DNA of 64,000 bases from Oceanibium sediminis (GTDB lineage: Bacteria; Pseudomonadota; Alphaproteobacteria; Rhodobacterales; Rhodobacteraceae), in NCBI RefSeq assembly GCF_003265325.1, contig NZ_QGNX01000003.1:372001-436000 (forward strand), given 5' to 3'. This document shows, one piece after another, positions 54,139 to 63,474 of the stretch. The position numbers were made by a program, and so were the translations under genes. Under the pieces are notes generated by a model. The model did no database searches, was not told where the DNA came from, and worked only from the letters and a program-made list of their open reading frames with translations. The first letter of the stretch is position 1, and every line of letters starts with the position of its first letter.

Positions 54139-55410
54139 ATGGCGGATCTTACGAATGTGGCGAAACTCGAGGCGCTGACTGTAATTCCAGTCACCGCGCC
54201 CCTGCAGGGACGCGCCGCGCCTCCGGGTTCCAAATCCATCACCAACCGCGCCTTGCTGGTCGCAGGCCTTGCCCGCGGCACCAGTCACATCACCGGCGCG
54301 CTGAAAAGCAAGGACACCGCGCTGATGGCGCAGGCCCTGCGCGACATGGGCTGCACGGTGGACGAGCCGGACGCGACCAGCTTCACCGTCACGTCGAGCG
54401 GCGCGCTGAAGGCCCCGGCGAAACCCCTTTTCCTCGGCAACGCGGGCACGGCGATGCGCTTCCTGACGGCGGCGGTCACGCTGGCGGACGGGACGGTTGT
54501 CGTCGATGGCGATGAGCACATGCGCAAGCGCCCCATCGGCCCGCTGGTCGCCGCGCTGACCTCTGTCGGCGTCGTGGCGCGCGACACGAACGGAATGCCG
54601 CCGGTCACGGTCGAAGGGCAGGGCCATTTCGGCGCCGGCCGGGTCGAGATCGACGGCGGGCTTTCCAGCCAGTACGTCTCGGCGTTGCTGATCGCGGCGG
54701 CCTGTGCGAACGGCCCGGTCGAGGTGGCGCTGACAGGTCCCAACATCGGCGCGCGCGGCTACGTCGACCTGACCCTTGCGGTGATGCGCAGCTTCGGCGC
54801 GGTGGCCGAGCAGATCGGCGACGCCGCCTGGCGTGTCGCGCCCACCGGCTACACGGCGACCGATTTCGTGGTGGAGCCCGACGCCTCGGCCGCGACCTAC
54901 CTTTGGGGCGCGGCGGCGATCACCGGCGGGCAGATCGACCTTGGCCTTCAGCCCGGTGATTTCACCCAGCCCGACGCGGCGGCAGCCGCCGTGATCGCTC
55001 AATTCCCCCACATGCCTGCCGAGATCGATGGCAGCCAGATGCAGGACGCCATTCCCACCATTGCCGTCCTTGCCGCGCTGAACGCCACGCCGGTGCGGTG
55101 CACCGGCATCGCGAACCTGCGCGTCAAGGAGTGCGACCGGACCGCGGCCCTGTCGACGGAGCTGAACCGGATCCGCCCCGGCCTGGCCGAGGAGCAGGGC
55201 GATGACCTGATCGTGCACGCCGACCCCGGCCTTGCGGGGCAGACCCTGCCGACCCGGATCGAGACCTATGCCGATCACCGCATCGCCATGAGCTTCGCGC
55301 TGCTGGGCTTGAAGGTGGGCGGCCTCAGCATCCTGGACCCGGGCTGCACGGGGAAGACCTGGCCTGAGTACTGGCAGGTGATGCACGACCTCGGCGTGCG
55401 CTACGACTGA
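54139..55410 (+). CDS. aroA: 3-phosphoshikimate 1-carboxyvinyltransferase (EPSP synthase), class I-like
   Basis: 423 residues. It joins shikimate 3-phosphate and PEP in aromatic amino acid synthesis. PGSKSITNRALLVAGLA, LGNAGTAMRFLTAAV, RKRPIGPLVAAL, GGLSSQYVSALL, NLRVKECDRTAAL and YADHRIAMSFALLGL are present. The LGNAGTAMR loop is class I-like, not the GNAATGCR of the CP4-type class II enzyme, which many rhizobiales and roseobacters carry beside cmk-rpsA. It ends in a hairpin terminator. A second, class II copy may exist elsewhere. Confidence 0.92.
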   Translation: MADLTNVAKLEALTVIPVTAPLQGRAAPPGSKSITNRALLVAGLARGTSHITGALKSKDTALMAQALRDMGCTVDEPDATSFTVTSSGALKAPAKPLFLGNAGTAMRFLTAAVTLADGTVVVDGDEHMRKRPIGPLVAALTSVGVVARDTNGMPPVTVEGQGHFGAGRVEIDGGLSSQYVSALLIAAACANGPVEVALTGPNIGARGYVDLTLAVMRSFGAVAEQIGDAAWRVAPTGYTATDFVVEPDASAATYLWGAAAITGGQIDLGLQPGDFTQPDAAAAAVIAQFPHMPAEIDGSQMQDAIPTIAVLAALNATPVRCTGIANLRVKECDRTAALSTELNRIRPGLAEEQGDDLIVHADPGLAGQTLPTRIETYADHRIAMSFALLGLKVGGLSILDPGCTGKTWPEYWQVMHDLGVRYD

Positions 55411-55431
55411 CGCCGCCGAGTGGGGGCTCAG

Positions 55432-55484
55432 GCGCCCCGCTATCAGCGCTCCGGCAATAGATTGGTGCCGGGGCGCTTGTTTTT
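55432..55484 (+). terminator. Terminator downstream of aroA
   Basis: GCGCCCCG (55432-55439) pairs with CGGGGCGC (55469-55476) around a long loop, followed by TTGTTTTT (55477-55484). It lies 21 bp past the aroA stop. Confidence 0.65.
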
Positions 55485-55530
55485 CAGGGGGGCAGTCAGC
55501 CGGGAAATCCCGATGTGCCCGGGCGTCGGC

Positions 55531-56553
<1,023 letters not shown>

Positions 56554-56732
56554 TCACCCGTGCCGCCGCCTGGCGGACCTGCGGGGCGCGCATGAAGGGG
56601 GACGCGCGCACACCGGCGCTGCCGCGCGTTGATGTGGCGCAGCGTCGCCAAGGCTTTCCTTTCTTGCGCGAACGTGAAATATACTTTCGTCTGACCCCGC
56701 AGGTGCGGCAACAATCTAGAAACGACAGCGAC

Positions 56733-57233
56733 ATGCCCAGTATCAAACTCGACCCCATCGATCGCAAGATCCTTGCTGAGCTTCAGGCTGACGGCCGCAT
56801 GACGAACGTCGAACTGTCGCGGCGGGTCGGCATTTCCGCGCCACCCTGCCTGCGCCGTGTCCGCACGCTTGAGGAAGCCGGGTTGATCCGGGGCTACCAC
56901 GCGGATGTGAACGCCCGTGAGCTTGGCTTCGAGGTGCAGGTCTTCGCCATGGTCTCGCTCACCAGCCAGGCCGAAGCGGCGCTGTCCGCGTTCGAGGCGA
57001 AGGCCCGCTCCTGGCCGCTGGTGCGCGAGTGTCACATGCTGAACGGAGAGATCGACTTCATCCTGAAATGCGCCGCGCCGGACCTGTCCACCTTCCAGAC
57101 CTTCCTGACGGAGGAGTTGACCGCCGCCGACAACGTGGCGAGCGTGAAGACCTCGCTGGTGATCCGCAACGCCAAGGATGAGCCGGGCATTCCCTTTGAG
57201 GTGATCGAAGCGCGCGCCGCGTTGGACGACTGA
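56733..57233 (+). CDS. Lrp/AsnC family transcriptional regulator
   Basis: 166 residues. N-terminal winged HTH (KLDPIDRKILAELQADGRMT and VELSRRVGISAPPCLRRVRT) and a C-terminal RAM/ligand domain (about 70-150) with GFEVQVFAMVSL. These octameric regulators respond to amino acids. It lies 236 bp from divergent trxB and may regulate it. A TATACT at 56680-56685 is a possible -10 element for this gene. Confidence 0.92.
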   Translation: MPSIKLDPIDRKILAELQADGRMTNVELSRRVGISAPPCLRRVRTLEEAGLIRGYHADVNARELGFEVQVFAMVSLTSQAEAALSAFEAKARSWPLVRECHMLNGEIDFILKCAAPDLSTFQTFLTEELTAADNVASVKTSLVIRNAKDEPGIPFEVIEARAALDD

Positions 57234-57404
57234 GCGTTCGATCAAGTCTCTGATAACAAAGCAATATTGAAGTTACGCCTTGGGGTTGTGGCAGGTTCCC
57301 GCCGATCCCAGAAGCCCTTGGGAACGAAGCGGGGATTCCCTTCGTTGTGACGTCACAGGTTGCCGATGACCGGTGCCCTGATGTCATACGAAAGGAGATG
57401 ACCG

Positions 57405-57926
57405 ATGAAAATGTTTCTTCTGGTAACGGCCGCGTCCCTTGCCCTGAGCGCATCGGCACAGGCCGAAAGTCACGTCGCCGCGGGCGGCACGATGGAAAGT
57501 GAAGCCGAAACCTCCGCGGGGGTCGACGCGACCGTCGCGCCCGGCCCCGACGCCACGCTGCCAACCGATGAGAGCGCGACCGAACTGGTCGAAACCCCGG
57601 ATGCCGGGATGGAAGGCGCTGCTGATACGGTGGTGGTGACAGGTATGGACGGCCCGGTTCCCGTGGATGTGCTGATCGGCGCCGAAGTCTACAGCGTCGA
57701 GGGCGATGATGTGGGCGAGATCTCGGACATCGTCTTCGCCTCGGCCGATGAAGACGTGCGGTTCCTGGTGGATGTGGGCGGTTTCCTCGGATTTGGTGAG
57801 CATACGGTCGCCCTGTCCGGGAATGACGTCACTGTCACGATGCAGGACCAGAACACTGCGCGCGTGGATGTGACCCTTACCCGCGAAGCGCTGGAGGACA
57901 TGCCGGAGTATGAACCCGTGCAATAA
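57405..57926 (+). CDS. Exported PRC-barrel domain protein
   Basis: 173 residues. Sec signal peptide (about 1-20, ending SASAQA), a low-complexity acidic/threonine linker (about 25-80), then a PRC-barrel (VPVDVLIGAEVYSVEGDDVG through ISDIVFASADEDVRFLVDVG) to about 165. PRC-barrels bind RNA, lipids or other proteins; periplasmic versions are common in Rhodobacteraceae and often duplicated. AAAGGAG is 6 bases before the ATG. An inverted repeat AACGAAG/CTTCGTT (57323-57346) lies upstream. Confidence 0.8.
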   Translation: MKMFLLVTAASLALSASAQAESHVAAGGTMESEAETSAGVDATVAPGPDATLPTDESATELVETPDAGMEGAADTVVVTGMDGPVPVDVLIGAEVYSVEGDDVGEISDIVFASADEDVRFLVDVGGFLGFGEHTVALSGNDVTVTMQDQNTARVDVTLTREALEDMPEYEPVQ

Positions 57927-57954
57927 GCCGGGGACATGTCCGCCAGAAGACAAG

Positions 57955-57980
57955 AAGGGCGCCCGCAAGGGCGCCCTTTT
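57955..57980. terminator. Bidirectional terminator between the PRC gene and clpP-like gene
   Basis: AAGGGCGCC (57955-57963) pairs with GGCGCCCTT (57970-57978) with a 6-base loop, followed by TTTT on the plus strand. The two flanking genes converge here. Confidence 0.8.
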
Positions 57981-58004
57981 CCTGTTGTGCCGCCGATTGC
58001 CGGA

Positions 58005-58595
58005 TCAGGCGGGAATATCGGCTTCCGAGCGGATGACCTTGGACAGGATGCCGTAGGCCTTCGCTTCGTCGGTGTTCATCCACTTGTCCCGCTCGATATC
58101 CTTGCGCACGGTGTCGATGTCGGTCCCGGTGGTTGCCGAGATGATCTGCGCCAGGCGCTCGCGCATCTTCTCGATCTGCTCGGCCTGGATCTCGATATCC
58201 GAGACCTTGCCGCCGACTCCGCCCGAGGGCTGGTGGATCAGGAAGCGCGTGTTCGGCAGGCAGTACCGGTTGCCCTTGTCCGCGGCGAGGAAGATATGCG
58301 TCCCCGCGCTGGCGACCCAGCCGGTGCCGATCATGCGGACCTTGGGCTTGATGAACTGCACGATGTCATGGATCGTGTCGCCCGCTTCCACGTGTCCGCC
58401 CTGAGAGTTGATGAACATCGTGATCGGCGCGTCGCTTTCATCGGCCATGGCCAGAAGCTGCGCGCTGACGCGCTTGGCCATCTTCTGGTCGATCGCCTCG
58501 CAGATGATGATCTTGCGCGCTGACATCAGGCGGTCGGCGATCGGATCGGCAGTGCGGCCTTCGGTGTCTTTTTCGGGTTCGGAAAGGGCGGTCAT
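58005..58595 (-). CDS. ClpP-family ATP-dependent protease proteolytic subunit
   Basis: 196 residues with the ClpP fold. FINSQGGHVEAGDTIHDIVQ, the catalytic-serine region GWVASAGTHIFLAADKG, the catalytic-histidine segment NTRFLIHQPSGG and ERDKWMNTDEAKAYG are present. Compared with canonical ClpP (GQAASMG), the serine region is diverged but Ser and His remain. It is not adjacent to clpX, so it is probably a second ClpP paralogue, as roseobacters often have. Convergent with the PRC-barrel gene. Confidence 0.9.
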   Translation of the reverse strand: MTALSEPEKDTEGRTADPIADRLMSARKIIICEAIDQKMAKRVSAQLLAMADESDAPITMFINSQGGHVEAGDTIHDIVQFIKPKVRMIGTGWVASAGTHIFLAADKGNRYCLPNTRFLIHQPSGGVGGKVSDIEIQAEQIEKMRERLAQIISATTGTDIDTVRKDIERDKWMNTDEAKAYGILSKVIRSEADIPA

Positions 58596-59073
58596 GAGGC
58601 GTTCCTTGCTGGTGTCCTAGACGGAGGTAAGCGTGTTTCCGGCCGAGGGCAAGGGGCAGCGCCCGTCGCGCCGCCCCCCTGGGCGCCCCTGCCGGATCGC
58701 TCAGGGTTGGCCATGTATTGCGCGGAAACGTGACTGTTTGGATAACGCCGCTTGTTCAGGGGGCGCGGTTTGGCGTTGCGGTGGAATCGCATTCTATATT
58801 CCGAATGTGAGGTGCCGGGCGTCTGACGCGTCAGGGCCCGGGGCCGCGCAACGCCGGCCCGCCGGGTCCTTTGCGCCCGGTTTCGTGCCTTGGTGGCGGA
58901 TGGTGCAAAACGAGAGCGTCGTAAAACTCTGGTTTGAAATCCAGTATATGGGCGCCTTCACAGAAACGTTTGGAACTTTCGCTCCGCTCCCTTGTTGGGT
59001 CAGTGTCCAGCCGGTGCGGACGGGTCAGAGCCCGGGCCCGGCTTGAACGAAAGTGCCTTAAGGAGGTTCCGAA
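58596..59073. other. 478-bp stretch without a supported gene
   Basis: Nothing codes convincingly here; open frames on either strand lack family features and have a composition unlike the neighbours. There is an AT-richer part (58720-58810), an inverted repeat CATTC/GAATG at 58790-58794 and 58803-58807, and a perfect 12-bp palindrome CTGACGCGTCAG at 58823-58834. An AAGGAGG at 59059-59065 belongs to the next gene. A small RNA cannot be excluded. Confidence 0.4.
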
Positions 59074-59523
59074 ATGAAACCGATCAAAGCAAAATTTCTC
59101 GCATCCGCCATCGCCATTGCCGCCATGGCGCCGATGGCGTCCGCACAGACTCAGATCGCGGATGGCCTGATTAACGACATGGCGACCGTGGGGGTCGAAG
59201 TCTCGTCCTACGAGTACTTGACCACCGAGGATACGGCCCAGATCAAGGCGATCCTGGAAAGCGACAAGTCGAGCAACCGCAAGGCGTTCGAGATCGAGCA
59301 GATCGTCGATACCTCCATGACCTCGCAAGGCGTGGACTTCGAGATCATGACGCCCGAAAGCAGCCTGCGCGACATTGTCGAAGGCGACCTCATCGCCATG
59401 GGCGTGGAGGTGGATGTGGACACGCTTCCCTTCACCCAAGTGGCAGAGATCAAGGGCATCCTTGAAAGCGAGATGTCCAGCGATGACCAGAAAGAACGGA
59501 TCATGGCGATCATCGAGGGGTAA
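59074..59523 (+). CDS. Exported protein with two internal repeats, function unknown
   Basis: 149 residues. Signal peptide (about 1-24, ending MASAQ), then two related ~45-residue units: LINDMATVGVEVSSY...TTEDTAQIKAILESDKSS (about 30-69) and LIAMGVEVDVDTLPF...TQVAEIKGILESEMSS (about 107-140). No known family. A perfect AAGGAGG ribosome site and a strong terminator suggest a well-expressed, monocistronic gene. Acidic, with no cysteines in the mature part. Confidence 0.75.
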   Translation: MKPIKAKFLASAIAIAAMAPMASAQTQIADGLINDMATVGVEVSSYEYLTTEDTAQIKAILESDKSSNRKAFEIEQIVDTSMTSQGVDFEIMTPESSLRDIVEGDLIAMGVEVDVDTLPFTQVAEIKGILESEMSSDDQKERIMAIIEG

Positions 59524-59556
59524 GCTGCCCCCGCGGATGAGTTGAAACTGCCTACT

Positions 59557-59584
59557 CGGCGCCCTGCGGGGCGCCGTTTTTTTT
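59557..59584 (+). terminator. Strong intrinsic terminator
   Basis: CGGCGCCC (59557-59564) pairs with GGGCGCCG (59569-59576) with a 4-base loop and is followed by a run of eight T (59577-59584). It ends the repeat-protein gene. Confidence 0.9.
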
Positions 59585-59638
59585 GCGTGACCTTCCTGGC
59601 GTTACCTTGGGGCAGGGCCTGTCACGCCGCCCCGATCC

Positions 59639-60391
59639 TCACAGCCTGATGACGGAGATCAGCCGCCCGTAGTCGGCCTCGCCCGCGTGGGTGGTGCGGC
59701 GGTAGGAAAAGAACCGCTCCGGGTCGGAATAGGTGCAGCGCCCGATCCATTCCGCGCCGCCCACATCCGCCGCGCGCAGCCGGTGCAGCACGAAGCCGGG
59801 CAGGTCGAAGTGATAGCGGTCGTCGCGCCCGCTGGAGAAGAACCGGGACAGGTCCGGATCCTCGTCGAGGAAGCGTTCCAGGAATTCCGGCCCCACCTCG
59901 TAGGCGCGCTGGCTAATTGTCGGTCCGATCACCGCCCTTATGCTGCCCCTCTGCGCGCCGAGGGCGCACATGGCGTCCACCGTCGCTTCCAGGATGCCGC
60001 TGAAGGCGCCTTTCCAGCCCGCGTGGCAAGCGCCGATCACCCCGGACTGTTCCTCGGCGAAAAGGACGGGGGCGCAGTCCGCCGTCAGAACCCCGAGCCC
60101 GACGCCCGGTGTCGCGCTGACCATGCCGTCGGCCTTGGGCCGTTCGCCGAAGGGCGTCGCGTCCACCGTGACGACATCCGCCGAATGCACCTGGTTCAGC
60201 GAGCGCAGGTCACCAACCCCCATGTGCGCCGCCACCATGTCCCGGCTTGCGGCGACAGCCCCGGGATCGTCCGACGATCCGGGGCCGCAGTTCAGCCCGG
60301 CGAAGATGCCGCTGGACGCGCCGCCCTTGCGGGTGAAGAACCCGTGGCGGCCCGCGGGCAGGGTGGGGGTGGTCAGTACCTCAAGCGTCAT
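59639..60391 (-). CDS. pgeF: Peptidoglycan editing factor PgeF (YfiH/laccase-domain family)
   Basis: 250 residues. LNQVHSADVV, TADCAPVLFA and GACHAGWKGAFSGILEATVD carry the conserved His-Cys-His metal set. Family members remove non-canonical residues from peptidoglycan precursors, and some cleave purine nucleosides. The ATG at 60391 lies 11 bp inside the upstream methyltransferase gene; that coupling suggests a single transcript from lgt. Cytoplasmic. Confidence 0.93.
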   Translation of the reverse strand: MTLEVLTTPTLPAGRHGFFTRKGGASSGIFAGLNCGPGSSDDPGAVAASRDMVAAHMGVGDLRSLNQVHSADVVTVDATPFGERPKADGMVSATPGVGLGVLTADCAPVLFAEEQSGVIGACHAGWKGAFSGILEATVDAMCALGAQRGSIRAVIGPTISQRAYEVGPEFLERFLDEDPDLSRFFSSGRDDRYHFDLPGFVLHRLRAADVGGAEWIGRCTYSDPERFFSYRRTTHAGEADYGRLISVIRL

Positions 60392-61451
60392 GGTCGAATC
60401 CCGGTGGTGGTGGGGCGTCCTGCGGCACAAGCGCCAGTGCCTTGAACAAGCTTCCCATTTGATCCGGCCCCGTCAAGCGTTCCAGCGCATCTGCGATCCG
60501 CTCGGCCCCTTCGGGGGATGCGGCGCGGGCCAGCGCCTCGGCCCGTGCGCCGATGCCCAGGCGGTGCAGGAACGCGCCCTGCTCGGCAAAGGCGGGGCGC
60601 AGGGGGGCGGCGGCCTCGGCCAGCCAGCGAAAGCCGACATGGGTGGTCAGGTCCTGCGCGCCGGGGTTTTGCAGCACATCCGCGTAGCCGTGCCCGGCGA
60701 CGGCCTGCAAGGTGTCGCCCACCCCGTCCCAGGCACCGTAATCGAAGATCAGCGCCCGCGTGTCGCGCCGGCCCAGTTCGGTCGCGATTTCCTCTGCGCG
60801 CGGGTGCACCTCGACGATCGTGCCATCGCCTGCCAGCGGAAAGCGTTGGTCCAGCCCTGCGTGGGGGCGGGCCGTTCCGGTGGTGAACGACAGCTGTGCG
60901 CCCTCAAGCCCCACGAGCCGCTCGGCCCAGCCCTCGCCCTGGCGCTGGAACTGGCGCGGCGGCAGCGCGTCGAAGAACTCGTTGGCCAGCACGATCAGCG
61001 GCAGGTCGCGGGGCAGATCCTCCACCCGGTCGAGGTGTTCTGCGCCGGGAACGGCTTGCGCCTGCGCGGCGCGCAGGGTCGGGCTGATTTCCACCAGCAG
61101 CACGCGCGCGGCGTCGGCCAGCCCCGGCACGATCCGGGCGGCGCGCAGCGCATCGGCCATCAGCGTGCCTCGGCCGGGGCCAAGCTCGACCAGGGCGAAG
61201 GGGTCGGGGCGGCCCGCGTCCAGCCAGACCTGCGCGACCCAGAGGCCTATCATCTCTCCGAACATCTGGCTGATTTCGGGGGCGGTGATGAAATCCCCCT
61301 CCCGCCCCAGCGGGGTGCGAGTGGTGTAATATCCCGCCTCCGGATCGCTGAGGCAGGCTTGCACGTAGGTGGCGACGGGCAGCGGCCCCTCCGACGCGAT
61401 CCGCGCGCGAAGCCGCTGGAGCAGCACGTCCGGGGTGCCCGTTTCGCTCAT
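60381..61451 (-). CDS. SAM-dependent methyltransferase (MidA/NDUFAF7-like)
   Basis: 356 residues, class I methyltransferase. AGYYTTRTPLGREGDFITAP, the SAM loop FALVELGPGRGTLMADALR, LANEFFDALPPRQFQR and EVHPRAEEIATELG match the COG1565/MidA family; the mitochondrial homologue NDUFAF7 methylates an arginine of complex I. The ATG at 61451 overlaps the lgt stop by 4 bp. Residues 1-20 are hydrophilic. Confidence 0.93.
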   Translation of the reverse strand: MSETGTPDVLLQRLRARIASEGPLPVATYVQACLSDPEAGYYTTRTPLGREGDFITAPEISQMFGEMIGLWVAQVWLDAGRPDPFALVELGPGRGTLMADALRAARIVPGLADAARVLLVEISPTLRAAQAQAVPGAEHLDRVEDLPRDLPLIVLANEFFDALPPRQFQRQGEGWAERLVGLEGAQLSFTTGTARPHAGLDQRFPLAGDGTIVEVHPRAEEIATELGRRDTRALIFDYGAWDGVGDTLQAVAGHGYADVLQNPGAQDLTTHVGFRWLAEAAAPLRPAFAEQGAFLHRLGIGARAEALARAASPEGAERIADALERLTGPDQMGSLFKALALVPQDAPPPPGFDHDA

Positions 61452-62344
61452 GCGCGGCGCCGCACGAGCAGCAGCACCAGCACCCCGAGCGCGACCATCG
61501 GCAGCGACAGCACCTGGCCCATGGTCAGCCCGAATGCCTCTGCGTCCTGGCCCAGCCGCCAGACGTGCCCCCAGGGGTTGTCGGGCGTGATGAACTGCGC
61601 GTCCGCCTGGCGGAACCCCTCGACGATGACCCGGCTCAGCCCGTAGCCAAGCAGGAACACGCCGATCGCCTTGCCCGGTGTGCGCAGCCAGCCCCGCCGC
61701 CATACGCCCCAGAACAGCACCGCCCCGAGAAGCAGCCCCTCGAGCCCCGCCTCGTAAAGCTGACTTGGGTGGCGGGCGCAGAGCGCGCCGAACTCGGCGG
61801 CGCAGTCCTGGGCGGCGGGGCCGGGAAAGATCACGCCCCAGGGCAGGGTCGTAGGCCGGCCCCAGAGCTCCGCGTTCACGAAATTCGCGAGCCGCCCGAA
61901 AAAGATGCCGATGGGCGCGACCGTCGCCACCGCGTCGCCCACCTTCAGCATCGGCGCCTTGTTGGCCAGGCTGAAGCCGACGACCCCCAGCACCACGCCG
62001 AGGAACCCGCCGTGGAAGGACATGCCCCCCTGCCAAACGGCGGCAATCTCGCCCAGGTTCTCGCGGTAGTAATCCCACTGGTAGAACAGCACGTAGCCGA
62101 GCCGCCCGCCCAGGATCACGCCCAGCACCATCCATGTCAGCAGGTCCTCGGCCTTCTTCGGCGCCATCGGCGCGCCACCCCGCCAGAGCGCCGGGCGCTT
62201 CATCATCCGCGCGACCAGCCACCAGCCAAGGGCGATGCCGCAGATATACGCCAGGGCATACCAGCGCAGCGCCAGTTCGGTTCCGAAGACCGTGATACTG
62301 AAGATTTCCGGTTGCAGACCGGGGAACTGAATGGCCGCCAGCAT
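61448..62344 (-). CDS. lgt: Prolipoprotein diacylglyceryl transferase
   Basis: 298 residues, seven-helix inner-membrane enzyme that attaches diacylglycerol to lipobox cysteines. YALAYICGIALGWW, the Lgt signature IFFGRLANFVNAELWGRPT (second glycine replaced by alanine) and RHPSQLYEAGLEG are present. It leads a set with the methyltransferase and pgeF. Window lipoproteins at 19102-19992 and 39449-40033 would be its substrates. Confidence 0.96.
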   Translation of the reverse strand: MLAAIQFPGLQPEIFSITVFGTELALRWYALAYICGIALGWWLVARMMKRPALWRGGAPMAPKKAEDLLTWMVLGVILGGRLGYVLFYQWDYYRENLGEIAAVWQGGMSFHGGFLGVVLGVVGFSLANKAPMLKVGDAVATVAPIGIFFGRLANFVNAELWGRPTTLPWGVIFPGPAAQDCAAEFGALCARHPSQLYEAGLEGLLLGAVLFWGVWRRGWLRTPGKAIGVFLLGYGLSRVIVEGFRQADAQFITPDNPWGHVWRLGQDAEAFGLTMGQVLSLPMVALGVLVLLLVRRRA

Positions 62345-62410
62345 GAGAATTCCTTGCTTTGCGTGAAGCCCCCGTGAAACCGTGCCGCAGGCGTGAAGTC
62401 AAGCAACGCC

Positions 62411-62439
62411 TTGTTGTTCCGGCGCGTCATTGCCATATT
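62411..62439 (+). promoter_or_regulatory. Candidate promoter of ubiK
   Basis: TTGTTG (62411-62416) and CATATT (62434-62439) are separated by 17 bp, upstream of the ubiK start. The match to a housekeeping promoter is moderate. Confidence 0.3.
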
Positions 62440-62467
62440 CGGGGGAACGCTGATGAAAGGCCGCCCC

Positions 62468-62722
62468 ATGCAGACCCGTGACAAGATCTTCGACGATATC
62501 TCCCAGCTGATGACGAATGCGATGGGCGTGGCCCAGGGCGCGCGGGACGAGGCGGAAACGGCGCTGAAATCCCTGCTGGACCGCTGGCTCGCGGATCGCA
62601 ACCTGGTCACGCGTGAGGAATTCGACGCGGTTCTGGCAATGGCGCAGAAGGCGCGCGAAGAAAACGCCGCCTTGTCCGCCAGAATAGACGCGCTGGAATC
62701 CGCCAGAAGCGCGGATAAGTAA
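62468..62722 (+). CDS. ubiK: Ubiquinone biosynthesis accessory factor UbiK
   Basis: 84 residues, BMFP/YqiC family: a membrane-associated, coiled-coil accessory factor of the ubiquinone-synthesis complex. TRDKIFDDISQLMTNAMGVA and a C-terminal NLVTREEFDAVLAMAQKARE are typical. A start at 62453 (MKGRP) is a possible alternative. It is divergent from lgt. With ubiA and COQ9 it is the third ubiquinone-related gene in the window. Confidence 0.9.
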   Translation: MQTRDKIFDDISQLMTNAMGVAQGARDEAETALKSLLDRWLADRNLVTREEFDAVLAMAQKAREENAALSARIDALESARSADK

Positions 62723-62845
62723 AACCTTAGATATACGGCATGTTGACTGTAACCGCTTCTTAAGGGGGCGGGCCGTACTTCCTCGTTCGTTATGCAGGTC
62801 ACCCGGTCCGGGCTGGCCAAGGTAACGCCCGTATAGGAGGTATTC

Positions 62846-63427
62846 ATGTCTTTCCGTATCACTGGTCTTGTGGCCGGCCTTGTCCTTGCTGCGCAGGGTG
62901 TCTCGGCCGGGGCCAACGAATTCGAACCCCAGCTTCGCGCCCTTGCGGCGGGCGACCTGGCCCGGATCGCCGCGGCCCCGGTCATCCTTGATGCGCTGCG
63001 CGCGCAGAACGCCGCCCACGCCGGGCTGAGCCAGGCCGATGTCGAAGCGCTCGACGCCAAGTGGCGGGCGGAGGTCGGGGCCGGGAACTCCCCCCTCATC
63101 GATGGTGTCATCGATCATGCCGCGTCTGCCTGGCTGCGCGACATGAAGGAAGAAATGGGTGGCCTGATCACCGAAGTCTTCGTCGTGGACGCCAAGGGGC
63201 TGAACGTTGCGCAAAGCGATGTCACCTCCGACTACTGGCAGGGTGACGAGGACAAGTGGAAGCTGACCTACGCCAAGTCCGCCGATACCGTCCAGATGGG
63301 CGAGGTGGAGCTTGATGAAAGCACCCAGGCCTACCAGAGCCAGGTATCCTTCCCGATCAACGACCCGGATACCGGCGATCCGCTGGGTACCGTCACTGTC
63401 GGGGTCAACCTCGAACAGCTTCAGTAA
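62846..63427 (+). CDS. Secreted PDC/Cache-like sensor-domain protein without output domain
   Basis: 193 residues. Signal peptide (about 1-22, ending GVSAGA) followed by a single periplasmic domain that resembles the PDC/Cache fold: helical start (APVILDALRAQNAAH), then ITEVFVVDAKGLNVAQSDVTSDYWQGDEDKW and a strand region ending LGTVTVGVNLEQL. There is no membrane helix or signalling domain. TAGGAGGT lies at ideal spacing to the ATG. The next gene, 47 bp on, encodes a membrane receptor with its own periplasmic domain. Confidence 0.7.
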   Translation: MSFRITGLVAGLVLAAQGVSAGANEFEPQLRALAAGDLARIAAAPVILDALRAQNAAHAGLSQADVEALDAKWRAEVGAGNSPLIDGVIDHAASAWLRDMKEEMGGLITEVFVVDAKGLNVAQSDVTSDYWQGDEDKWKLTYAKSADTVQMGEVELDESTQAYQSQVSFPINDPDTGDPLGTVTVGVNLEQLQ

Positions 63428-63474
63428 CCTGTAACAGATTAAAACGTAACACATTTTAGCGTGGAGGCGACGCC

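Noticed and set aside
58633-59046. A 137-codon open frame upstream of the repeat protein
   Set aside because: No family features, odd proline/arginine/cysteine-rich composition and no ribosome site.
60381-62402. A 673-codon frame suggesting a fusion with the MidA-like methyltransferase
   Set aside because: The extra upstream part is out of frame with lgt, which covers the same bases with a full-length family match; the methyltransferase starts at 61451.
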